Below, piece after piece: positions 1-5,322 of a stretch of DNA of 5,322 bases. A model generated the notes under the pieces. It was not told the DNA's origin. It made no database searches and was given only the letters and a program-made list of their open reading frames with translations. The position numbers and the translations under genes were made by a program. The DNA is taken from assembly GCA_028877005.1 (NCBI GenBank), contig JAGWPI010000254.1, positions 1-5,322 of the forward strand, given 5' to 3'. Source of the DNA: Bacteroidota bacterium. GTDB lineage: Bacteria; Bacteroidota; Bacteroidia; Chitinophagales; Chitinophagaceae. Each line of letters begins with the position of its first letter. The first letter of the stretch is position 1.

Positions 1-3
1 CCT

Positions 4-11
4 TATTTTTG
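4..11 (+). promoter_or_regulatory. Predicted -7 promoter element (TAnnTTTG) of the SDR gene
   Basis: The sequence TATTTTTG matches the Bacteroidota primary sigma factor -7 consensus TAnnTTTG exactly. It lies 18 bases before the ATG at 30, so transcription would start about 10-15 bases before that ATG and give a very short leader. The -33 element would fall outside the window and cannot be checked. The identical octamer occurs upstream of lpdA. Confidence 0.6.
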
Positions 12-29
12 CAAATAATACATTTAGTT

Positions 30-833
30 ATGGTATTTAAGAATAAGGTTGTTGTAATTACCGGAGGTTCGGAAGGTATTGGTAAAGCATTGGTAGAGGC
101 ATTTATGGCGCAAGGGGCTAAAGTGGCCACTTGTGGTCGTAATTATGATAAATTGTATGTATTACAATCTATTCATGCAGGTCAGCCATTAATGGTTCAA
201 GCTGCCGATGTAAGTAATGAAACTGATTGTAAAAATTTTATTCATGCTGTCATTAAATTGTATGGCACCATTGATGTGTTAATAAATAACGCCGGAATTT
301 CTATGCGTTCTTTGTTTAAAGAAACTAATTTAGAAACACTTAAACGACTAATGGATGTAAACTTTTGGGGGGCAGTTTATTGTACGAAATATGCCTTGCC
401 TTACATTATTCAAAATAAAGGGACAATATTGGGTGTTTCATCTATTGCCGGTTACAGAGGTTTGCCCGGTCGCAGCGGTTATTCTGCTTCTAAATTTGCC
501 ATGAATGGTTGGTTAGAAGCATTACGAACAGAATTAATGGACGATGACGTAAATGTTATGTGGGTATGCCCCGGCTTCACAGCTTCTAATATTCGTAATG
601 TTGCTCTTAATAAAGATGCTCAGCCACAAGGGGAGAGTCCGTTGGATGAATCCAAATTAATGACTGCAGAGGAATGTGCATTACACATTATGCAGGCAAT
701 TGAAAAAAAGAAACGTACCTTGGTGCTAACTGCACAGGGTAAACAAACGGTGTGGATAAATAAATTTTTTCCGTCTATCGCAGATAAGTTAATCAGAAGG
801 TTTTTTTATAAACATGGCGAACTGATAAAATAA
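30..833 (+). CDS. Short-chain dehydrogenase/reductase (SDR), classical NADP(H)-type
   Basis: This 267-residue protein is a classical SDR oxidoreductase with a single Rossmann domain, expected to be cytosolic. Motifs in order are the cofactor loop TGGSEGIG (residues 11-18), Arg37 after the second strand (favours NADPH over NADH), an AAD motif ending at Asp60, NNAG (86-89), and the catalytic tetrad Asn111, Ser138, Tyr151 and Lys155 in the context YSASK, followed by PGFT (181-184). All key residues are present, so it should be active. The C-terminus after about residue 225 is basic and aromatic, as in DHRS7-like members, but the substrate cannot be predicted. I chose the ATG at 30: an in-frame TTG at 9 would extend the protein by seven residues, but it overlaps the predicted -7 promoter element, and MVFKNKVVVITGG is the usual SDR beginning. 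The gene is probably co-transcribed with the next one, 27 bases downstream. Confidence 0.93.
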   Translation: MVFKNKVVVITGGSEGIGKALVEAFMAQGAKVATCGRNYDKLYVLQSIHAGQPLMVQAADVSNETDCKNFIHAVIKLYGTIDVLINNAGISMRSLFKETNLETLKRLMDVNFWGAVYCTKYALPYIIQNKGTILGVSSIAGYRGLPGRSGYSASKFAMNGWLEALRTELMDDDVNVMWVCPGFTASNIRNVALNKDAQPQGESPLDESKLMTAEECALHIMQAIEKKKRTLVLTAQGKQTVWINKFFPSIADKLIRRFFYKHGELIK

Positions 834-860
834 AGGTATTCTTTACAACGTTCAACCAAC

Positions 861-1688
861 ATGTCAATAGTTACATTGTCCTCAGATATAGGTATTCAGG
901 ATTATATTATTGGTGCTATTAAAGGCCAAATTATTTCAGCATGTTCTAATGTTCAAATTGTTGATGTTAATCATGATTTAACGCCTCACAACTATCCACA
1001 GGCTGCATACTTTTGCAATCAAGCATTTAAGTATTTCCCTAAAAAAAGTATTCATATTATTTTACTTGATTGTTTTGAAGGTAATAATGAGCAATTTTTA
1101 ATATCAGAATTAAATGATCAAATAGTCATTTGTCCGGATAACGGTCTGCTCACTATGCTTCTCGGAAAAAAACAACTCCCTGTTTTTTCCATCCTATTGC
1201 CTTCAACCCAAAATATATTAGAAATTACAAGTGTGTTGGCTAATTTAATAGGCCAACTTGATTCCAAAATACCTATTGCGCAAGTATCACAACCCGCCAT
1301 TTCTATTCAACAAAAAATTGCATTGCAACCTTCTATAGGTAATGATTGGATAGAAGGACAAGTTTTGTTTATTGATAAATTTGATAATGTTATAATTAAT
1401 ATTACGCAGCAGCAATTTGAAGAAGCTGCTGCAAACAGGACTTTTGAAATAAATATTCCAAATAATGCAGGCATTTACAAGATTAGTAAAAATTATGCCG
1501 ATGTACCCAAAGGAGAGGTATTAGCAATTTTCAATGCAGCCGGTTATCTTGAATTAGCAGTGAATAATGGTAAAATGGCTGCTTTATTTGGTTTACGGAG
1601 TTTTTCTACACAAAAAAGCACCATGAGTAATTTGCAGGCCAATGCTTTGTTTTATCAAGCTATCAGAATTTATTTTCTAAATCAATAA
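861..1688 (+). CDS. Divergent SAM hydroxide adenosyltransferase (DUF62) family protein
   Basis: This 275-residue protein belongs to the DUF62/SAM hydrolase family, related to fluorinase and chlorinase, whose typical members split S-adenosylmethionine with water into adenosine and methionine. The N-terminal domain opens with TLSSDIGIQDYIIGAIKG (residues 5-22, Asp9 and Asp14 conserved), then IVDVNHDLTPHN (33-44) and PDNGLLTML (92-100). The C-terminal domain carries EGQVLFIDKFDNVIINI (165-181) and FNAAGYLELAVNNG (224-237), matching the family's IDRFGN and NSSGYLE signatures. By motif alignment Asp70 matches the catalytic Asp, but the usual Arg seven residues later is Glu77, and the catalytic His motif (HGRD-like) is not recognisable around residues 115-130. 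SAM hydrolase activity is therefore uncertain; the protein may bind SAM or another nucleoside. The ATG at 861 gives the expected family N-terminus. No Shine-Dalgarno sequence is seen. It probably forms an operon with the SDR gene upstream. Confidence 0.85.
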   Translation: MSIVTLSSDIGIQDYIIGAIKGQIISACSNVQIVDVNHDLTPHNYPQAAYFCNQAFKYFPKKSIHIILLDCFEGNNEQFLISELNDQIVICPDNGLLTMLLGKKQLPVFSILLPSTQNILEITSVLANLIGQLDSKIPIAQVSQPAISIQQKIALQPSIGNDWIEGQVLFIDKFDNVIINITQQQFEEAAANRTFEINIPNNAGIYKISKNYADVPKGEVLAIFNAAGYLELAVNNGKMAALFGLRSFSTQKSTMSNLQANALFYQAIRIYFLNQ

Positions 1689-1693
1689 AAATG

Positions 1694-1740
1694 GTTTTAC
1701 ATTTTCACATAAATATTCTATTTGCTGTAAGACTATTTTT
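1694..1740 (+). terminator. Weak candidate terminator after the DUF62 gene
   Basis: GTTTTAC (1694-1700) pairs with GTAAGAC (1727-1733) over seven base pairs including one G-U, and is followed by TATTTTT. The loop is long (26 bases) and the stem AU-rich, so this is only a weak intrinsic terminator candidate. It sits between the DUF62 stop codon and the lpdA promoter, which is where a terminator would be expected. Confidence 0.25.
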
Positions 1741-1759
1741 CCGTTTGCCAATTAGCCAG

Positions 1760-1767
1760 TATTTTTG
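1760..1767 (+). promoter_or_regulatory. Predicted -7 promoter element (TAnnTTTG) of lpdA
   Basis: TATTTTTG matches the Bacteroidota -7 consensus exactly and lies 59 bases before the lpdA ATG, giving a predicted leader of roughly 50 bases. A TTTG at 1744-1747 lies upstream, but only 12 bases separate it from the -7 element, whereas about 19-21 is usual, so the -33 box is unclear. It supports lpdA having its own promoter rather than depending only on readthrough from the DUF62 gene. Confidence 0.6.
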
Positions 1768-1782
1768 CAACTAAAATTTTTG

Positions 1783-1805
1783 GGTTAATCAATATTGTTT
1801 TAACC
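1783..1805 (+). repeat. Inverted repeat in the lpdA leader
   Basis: GGTTAA (1783-1788) and TTAACC (1800-1805) form a perfect 6-bp inverted repeat around an 11-base spacer that contains the 8-base palindrome CAATATTG (1790-1797). It lies just downstream of the predicted transcription start and 21 bases before the lpdA ATG. It could be an operator or a small leader hairpin, but an AT-rich chance repeat is also possible. Confidence 0.3.
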
Positions 1806-1826
1806 GTTCATCTCAATTATTAAATT

Positions 1827-3233
1827 ATGGCATACGATGTTATTGTAATTGGAAGTGGTCCGGGAGGTTATCCCGCTGCTATTAGAGCATCTCAATTAGG
1901 TTTTAAAGTAGCAATTATAGAGAAAGAAAGTTTAGGCGGTGTTTGTTTAAATTGGGGTTGTATACCAACCAAAGCGTTAATTAAAAGTGCCAATGTATAT
2001 GATTATATTAAACACAGCACTAATTATGGTATCCAGTCAACAGGAACCCACGATTTTCCTGCAGTAATTCAAAGAAGTAGAGGTGTGGCAGATAAAATGA
2101 GCAAGGGTGTTCAATTTTTAATGAAAAAAAATAAAATTGACGTTGTAATGGGCCTTGGTAAGGTAAAAGCAAAGGGGAAAGTAGAAGTTACTGCTGCCGA
2201 TGGTTCTAAACAAATTATAGAGGCTAAATATATTGTTGTTGCTACAGGAGGTAGAAGTCGTGAGTTACCTAACTTAAAACAAGATGGTAAAAAGGTAATA
2301 GGATACAGAGAAGCTATGGTATTACCTAATCAACCTAAAAGTATGATTATTGTAGGTAGTGGAGCAATAGGAGTAGAGTTTGCTTATGTTTATAATAGCA
2401 TGGGCACCAAAGTAACTATTGTTGAATTTATGCCACGTATTGTACCTGTTGAAGACGAAGAAATTTCAAAAGAATTAGAAAAACAATATAAAAAACAAGG
2501 TATTGAAATATTTACCAATGCCTCAGTTGAAAGTGTAGATACCTCAGGAAATGGGGTAAAAGCACAAGTAAAAAAACAGGATGGTTCTATCTTAACTGTA
2601 GAAGCTGATATTGTATTAAGTGCAGTAGGAGTAGTGGCTAATATTGAAAATATTGGTTTGGAAGAAAATGGGATTAAAACAGAAAAAGGAAAAATTATAG
2701 TAGATAAATACCAACAAACTTCTGTACCCGGTATTTATGCATTAGGCGATTGTACTCCCGGACAAGCTTTGGCACACGTTGCTTCAAAAGAGGGTATTAA
2801 TGCAGCAGAGCACATGGCTTATTTAGAAAAGAAAATTACTCATTTGCCAGATATTATTGATTATAATAATGTACCAGGCTGTACTTATTGTACGCCTGAG
2901 ATTGCAAGTGTGGGTTACACGGAAAAAGCTGCTAAAGAAGCAGGTTATGATATTAAAGTGGGTAAATTTCCTTTCATGGCTAGTGGCAAAGCTAGCGCAG
3001 CCGGCGCTACAGAAGGTTTTGTGAAAGTTATTTTTGATGCAAAATATGGCGAATTTTTAGGATGTCATATGATTGGGTCAAATGTAACAGAAATGATTGC
3101 AGAAGCAGTTGTTGCCAGAAAATTAGAAACAACTGCCCATGAAATATTAAATGCTATACACCCACATCCTACCATGAGTGAAGGCTTAAAAGAGGCAACT
3201 GCCGCCGCTTATGGAGAAGCTATTGATATTTAA
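1827..3233 (+). CDS. lpdA: Dihydrolipoyl dehydrogenase (E3)
   Basis: This 468-residue flavoprotein is the E3 subunit of 2-oxoacid dehydrogenase complexes and/or the glycine cleavage system; it reoxidises dihydrolipoyl groups and passes electrons through FAD to NAD+ in the cytosol. The length is normal for the family. Visible motifs are the FAD loop GSGPGG (residues 9-14), the redox disulfide Cys40/Cys45 in GGVCLNWGCIPTKAL, the NAD loop GSGAIG (177-182) with Glu200 at the end of the next strand (NAD rather than NADP), the second FAD motif GIYALGDC (302-309), and the dimer-interface active site HPHPTMSE with His447 and Glu452 as the catalytic pair. No E1 or E2 gene is nearby, so its complex cannot be assigned; Bacteroidota often carry several lpd paralogues. 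It has its own predicted promoter and a downstream terminator, so it appears monocistronic. The ATG at 1827 gives the canonical MAYDVIVIGSGPGG start. Confidence 0.97.
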   Translation: MAYDVIVIGSGPGGYPAAIRASQLGFKVAIIEKESLGGVCLNWGCIPTKALIKSANVYDYIKHSTNYGIQSTGTHDFPAVIQRSRGVADKMSKGVQFLMKKNKIDVVMGLGKVKAKGKVEVTAADGSKQIIEAKYIVVATGGRSRELPNLKQDGKKVIGYREAMVLPNQPKSMIIVGSGAIGVEFAYVYNSMGTKVTIVEFMPRIVPVEDEEISKELEKQYKKQGIEIFTNASVESVDTSGNGVKAQVKKQDGSILTVEADIVLSAVGVVANIENIGLEENGIKTEKGKIIVDKYQQTSVPGIYALGDCTPGQALAHVASKEGINAAEHMAYLEKKITHLPDIIDYNNVPGCTYCTPEIASVGYTEKAAKEAGYDIKVGKFPFMASGKASAAGATEGFVKVIFDAKYGEFLGCHMIGSNVTEMIAEAVVARKLETTAHEILNAIHPHPTMSEGLKEATAAAYGEAIDI

Positions 3234-3252
3234 TTGTACCATTTTTCATGTA

Positions 3253-3293
3253 AAAAATAGGCTGTTCATCTTTTAAGGATACAGCCTATTTTT
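3253..3293 (+). terminator. Intrinsic terminator of lpdA, probably bidirectional
   Basis: AAAAATAGGCTGT (3253-3265) and ACAGCCTATTTTT (3281-3293) form a perfect 13-bp stem with a 15-base loop, beginning 19 bases after the lpdA stop codon. The right arm ends in a T run for the plus strand, and the A run at 3252-3257 supplies a T run for the minus strand. It can thus end lpdA transcription and act as a backup terminator for the convergent rpmI-rplT transcript. Confidence 0.85.
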
Positions 3294-3440
3294 AATTTAA
3301 TCATGTTGCCAATAACTACGTTGGTTCGTAAAAAAGCAATATCTATGTTTCATGTCTAGTTTTTTGATATCTAACACATAGTCAAGATTAAATATATGCA
3401 TGCAATAAAGGGTAAAAATGAGGTGTGGAATATTTAAAAT
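3294..3440. other. Intergenic stretch between two terminators
   Basis: This AT-rich stretch lies between the lpdA terminator and the rplT terminator, within the 264-base gap separating the convergent genes. I see no credible gene, promoter element or structured RNA in it; the only short plus-strand frame (3303-3359) is 18 codons long and not protein-like. Confidence 0.6.
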
Positions 3441-3464
3441 AAAAAAACCGGGTAAAGCCCGGTT
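3441..3464 (-). terminator. Intrinsic terminator of the rpmI-rplT operon
   Basis: Read on the minus strand, AACCGGG (3464-3458) pairs perfectly with CCCGGTT (3452-3446) around the 5-base loop CTTTA, and the 3' arm runs into seven consecutive T residues (3447-3441). This GC-rich stem with a T tract is a textbook Rho-independent terminator, 33 bases after the rplT stop codon. Together with the lpdA hairpin it insulates the two convergent units. Confidence 0.93.
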
Positions 3465-3497
3465 ATCATTACTACATTTATTGTGAATGCAATAGTA

Positions 3498-3842
3498 TTA
3501 TTTTACAGATGCAACCAATGATTTAAAACTTTCGGGATTATTCATTGCTAAATCGGCCAAAACTTTTCTATCTAATTCAATTCCTTTTACAGCTAATTTA
3601 TGCATAAACTGGCTATAAGTTAAACCTTCTTCTCTTACTGCTGCATTAATACGAGCAATCCATAGCTGTCGGTATTCTCTTTTCTTTAATTTACGACCTA
3701 CATAGCTGTAAGTCATCCCTTTTTCAACAATATTTTTGGCAACTGTATAAACATTTTTACGTTTACCATAATAACCTTTTGCTTGGTCTAATATTTTTTT
3801 TCTTCTTGCTCTTGAAGCAACTGCATTAACGGAACGTGGCAT
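3498..3842 (-). CDS. rplT: 50S ribosomal protein L20
   Basis: This 114-residue basic protein is L20, which binds 23S rRNA early and is needed for assembly of the large subunit. The length is close to the usual 115-120 residues. Family signatures are the N-terminal [18 protein letters not shown], the [10 protein letters not shown] segment (21-30), [14 protein letters not shown] (55-68, the most conserved part of L20) and [13 protein letters not shown] (87-99). The first part is the extended RNA-penetrating arm, and the globular C-terminal half in characterised homologues also binds the operon mRNA for autoregulation. It follows rpmI on the same strand with a 42-base gap and is followed by a strong terminator, so it is the last gene of the transcript. 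Confidence 0.98.
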   Translation of the reverse strand: MPRSVNAVASRARRKKILDQAKGYYGKRKNVYTVAKNIVEKGMTYSYVGRKLKKREYRQLWIARINAAVREEGLTYSQFMHKLAVKGIELDRKVLADLAMNNPESFKSLVASVK

Positions 3843-3884
3843 AATTGAATATTTTAATTCTCAATTTGAGATAGTGAAATAATG

Positions 3885-4082
3885 TTATTTTAAGCGTAAT
3901 AAACGCATGACAAAGTCTTTGTTGGCTGGACCAACCTTACCTTTTTTGTTTAAAACTCTTTTTCTTTTTTTGGTTTTTTTGGTAAGAATGTGGCGTTTAA
4001 AAGCTTTTTGGAAGGTTATCTCACCTGTTCCAGTAACTTTAAAGCGTTTTTTTGCGCTTGAGTTTGTTTTAACTTTTGGCAT
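3885..4082 (-). CDS. rpmI: 50S ribosomal protein L35
   Basis: This 65-residue, strongly basic protein is L35 of the large ribosomal subunit. It has the family length and signature: [20 protein letters not shown] at residues 1-20, the AFKRHIL motif (27-33), a basic cluster TKKTKKRKR (34-42) and a C-terminal DFVMRLLRL (56-64). It is the first gene of an rpmI-rplT pair. In many bacteria, including many Bacteroidota, infC lies just upstream, but here the 231 bases upstream hold only a promoter and a structured leader. No Shine-Dalgarno sequence precedes the ATG; a small hairpin ends three bases before it, which may affect initiation. Confidence 0.98.
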   Translation of the reverse strand: MPKVKTNSSAKKRFKVTGTGEITFQKAFKRHILTKKTKKRKRVLNKKGKVGPANKDFVMRLLRLK

Positions 4083-4085
4083 AAA

Positions 4086-4103
4086 TAATCTTTAATCAGA
4101 TTA
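4086..4103 (-). promoter_or_regulatory. Leader hairpin next to the rpmI start codon
   Basis: On the minus strand TAATCT (4103-4098) and AGATTA (4091-4086) form a perfect 6-bp stem with loop GATTAA, extendable by one G-U pair. It ends three bases before the rpmI ATG, inside the region a ribosome must occupy. It is AU-rich and weak on its own, so it would only matter if stabilised by a protein or by neighbouring structure. Confidence 0.4.
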
Positions 4104-4105
4104 CA

Positions 4106-4132
4106 CCCTGCTGGTGGTATCCACCGGGATAC
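4106..4132 (-). promoter_or_regulatory. Alternative hairpins in the rpmI leader
   Basis: Two mutually exclusive foldings are visible on the minus strand. The first pairs GTATCC (4132-4127) with GGATAC (4122-4117) around a CGGT tetraloop. The second pairs GGTGG (4125-4121) with CCACC (4117-4113) around ATA, and can add CCC (4128-4126) with GGG (4108-4106) across a 4-base AGCA bulge. Both use the same bases, so only one can form at a time. Being in the 5' untranslated region of an rpmI-rplT transcript, where L20 is an autoregulator in characterised bacteria, this is a candidate regulatory RNA element. No match to a named leader family is claimed. Confidence 0.45.
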
Positions 4133-4167
4133 ACTTGTTGAACCTTACGGGAAAAAATTTTGGATGG

Positions 4168-4175
4168 CAAAGGTA
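4168..4175 (-). promoter_or_regulatory. Predicted -7 promoter element (TAnnTTTG) of rpmI-rplT
   Basis: TACCTTTG on the minus strand matches the Bacteroidota -7 consensus exactly. It lies 85 bases before the rpmI ATG and predicts a leader of about 75-80 bases that contains all the hairpins noted above. No convincing -33 TTG is found at the usual spacing. Its position supports rpmI-rplT as an independent transcription unit. Confidence 0.6.
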
Positions 4176-4313
4176 AGTGTTTACTTACATAAGTTACTTT
4201 TTAGCACAAAATATTTTTCAGCAAACTGATGATTTTATACATTTATGAATAATAATGTGATAAAAAATAGTGTATTGGTGTTTATTTTTTTATAAAATGA
4301 TGATGATTTGATA
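4176..4313 (-). other. AT-rich spacer upstream of the rpmI promoter
   Basis: This spacer lies between the stop codon of the BNR-repeat protein gene and the rpmI promoter. It holds no credible gene. An 8-bp inverted repeat, AAAATGAT (4294-4301) with ATCATTTT (4313-4320), overlaps the stop codon of the upstream gene, but on the minus strand it is followed by an A-rich run rather than a T tract, so it does not look like a proper terminator. Readthrough into rpmI-rplT cannot be excluded. Confidence 0.5.
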
Positions 4314-5322
4314 TCATTTTTGATATTTTTTTAATTCAATAAATGGTTGATGTTGATTAACAATCCAATGGTTAATAACAGGTACATTTTTTTCAAGTAA
4401 AATTTTAAAATGTTCAATTTGAATATCTATTTGTGATTTTAGATGTTGGTAGCTATTGTACATAGCGGCAGTGGGTGGGGCATCTGCCTGCTGAACTGCT
4501 ACATTGAGTGCAGATAATTTTTCTTCTAGTCTAACAGGGAATCGCAAATCATCTTCTCCTGCCAATATTTTAGGATTCATTAATATGTTTTCAATCTTAC
4601 TTAAACTGTCCGTTAAAGGGGTAGAAAGCAACTTAAACTGTTGAATTGAATCAGCATTTGATAATGTTATGGCAAAATCTTTTAATTTTTTTTCAATATC
4701 TCGAATATTTTTTGTTGTGGTTCCTACCAAATTTAATGTTTGATGAATTTGTTGAGCCAATTCAAATTGTTGGGTTAAAGCATCTACACCAAAAGTATTT
4801 CTAGGATCATTTAGGATATTAAGTGTTTGTTTTTGAATCAATGAATCACCTAAATATAGGGCCAGTTTGTATTGACCCGGTACTGCTAAAGGCCCAGTTA
4901 AAGCACCTTCAAAAGTAGCTGATGTATCCGCTTTAGCATCGGGATAATGTAAATCCCAAATAAAAGTGTTCATGCCGCTATCAGCTGGTAAAATCCCTGA
5001 CTGTTTTTTTTGTGGATTTTCAATAAAGTTTTGATGCTGTGTTATAGGGATACCAAAATAATTTTTCTGAGATGAAAATGTGATAATACTATCTCCATTA
5101 GCTGTTTGAATAGCCAATCGAATTTCTTGTTTGGGCTTATTCTTGAAATAATAATGCACAATTGCGCCAGATGGAGCATTTTGTCCTTCTAATAACGGAG
5201 GGGTAGGGTTACTTGTTCCGGCGGGTGTTCTGTAAGTATTTTTAGGTTGGTATAAAAATGCTGCACTTTTAGACATTGCTTCATTTAATTGATAAAGAGG
5301 GGTTATATCATCTAAAATCCAA
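4314..5322 (-). CDS. C-terminal part of a sortilin/VPS10-like BNR-repeat protein (5'-truncated by the window edge)
   Basis: The reading frame is open to the right edge, with at least 335 residues visible, so the ATG at 5276 is internal rather than the start. Translation of the edge bases gives WILDDITPLYQL just before that Met, a conserved signature at the end of the beta-propeller in Bacteroidota proteins annotated as VPS10-domain, BNR-repeat or (doubtfully) glycosyl hydrolase. Numbering from the internal Met, the rest fits: LYQPKNTYR (8-16), a beta-sandwich-like part with GAIVHYYFKNKPKQEIRL (37-54), NTFIWDLHYPDA (103-114) and VPGQYKLALYLGD, then NDPR and a helical, partly coiled-coil tail from about residue 164. 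No type IX secretion sorting domain is seen at the C-terminus. Such proteins are usually exported, but the signal peptide would lie outside the window. The precise function is unknown. It ends in TGA 231 bases before rpmI. Confidence 0.8.
   Translation of the reverse strand, partial: WILDDITPLYQLNEAMSKSAAFLYQPKNTYRTPAGTSNPTPPLLEGQNAPSGAIVHYYFKNKPKQEIRLAIQTANGDSIITFSSQKNYFGIPITQHQNFIENPQKKQSGILPADSGMNTFIWDLHYPDAKADTSATFEGALTGPLAVPGQYKLALYLGDSLIQKQTLNILNDPRNTFGVDALTQQFELAQQIHQTLNLVGTTTKNIRDIEKKLKDFAITLSNADSIQQFKLLSTPLTDSLSKIENILMNPKILAGEDDLRFPVRLEEKLSALNVAVQQADAPPTAAMYNSYQHLKSQIDIQIEHFKILLEKNVPVINHWIVNQHQPFIELKKYQK

Noticed and set aside
9..29. TTG start giving a seven-residue longer SDR protein
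   Set aside because: The TTG overlaps the predicted -7 promoter element, and the ATG at 30 gives the standard SDR N-terminus.
1118..1300. 60-codon open frame on the minus strand
   Set aside because: It lies wholly inside the DUF62 gene on the opposite strand, has no recognisable motif, and is explained as a shadow frame.
3303..3359. 18-codon ATG frame in the lpdA-rplT intergenic region
   Set aside because: It is too short, has no promoter element or recognisable peptide, and lies between two terminators.
3907..4095. 62-codon open frame on the plus strand, hydrophobic and Phe/Leu-rich
   Set aside because: It is the antisense of the Lys/Arg-rich rpmI gene; the apparent membrane-protein character comes from reading AAA-rich codons backwards.
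4294..4320. 8-bp inverted repeat at the end of the BNR-repeat protein gene as a terminator
   Set aside because: The stem is almost all A/T and is followed on the minus strand by an A-rich run, not a T tract.
1..5322. Mobile element, CRISPR array, tRNA or phage-defence system
   Set aside because: No transposase or terminal inverted repeats, no regularly spaced repeats, no tRNA-like cloverleaf and no defence-type genes were seen; the genes are metabolic or ribosomal apart from the BNR-repeat protein.

Overview
The window is AT-rich, and its gene content and expression signals point to the phylum Bacteroidota, probably Chitinophagaceae or a near relative (the family is an inference). Three intergenic sites match the Bacteroidota -7 promoter element TAnnTTTG (4-11 and 1760-1767 on plus, 4168-4175 on minus). 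No start codon has a clear Shine-Dalgarno sequence. The C-terminal part of a large protein at the right edge belongs to a type common in this phylum.

Left half, plus strand: a classical NADP(H)-type short-chain dehydrogenase (30-833) is followed after 27 bases by a divergent SAM hydroxide adenosyltransferase (DUF62) homologue (861-1688); the two probably form an operon. After a 138-base gap holding its own promoter comes a full-length dihydrolipoyl dehydrogenase, lpdA (1827-3233), which looks monocistronic and ends at a hairpin terminator (3253-3293).

Right half, minus strand: the ribosomal protein pair rpmI (L35, 3885-4082) and rplT (L20, 3498-3842) is transcribed towards lpdA and ends at a strong intrinsic terminator (3441-3464). 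The space between the convergent lpdA and rplT genes is therefore a double terminator region. The rpmI leader (about 80 bases from the predicted promoter) contains a hairpin next to the start codon and two alternative hairpins that cannot form together, which suggests post-transcriptional control. infC, the usual upstream neighbour of rpmI, is absent. Further upstream, on the same strand, is the 3' part of a sortilin/VPS10-like BNR-repeat protein gene that runs off the right edge (4314-5322).

Most of the window is housekeeping. I see no mobile element, CRISPR array, tRNA or rRNA, and no clear sign of a new multi-gene system. The two points most worth following are the missing catalytic residues in the DUF62 protein and the structured rpmI leader.
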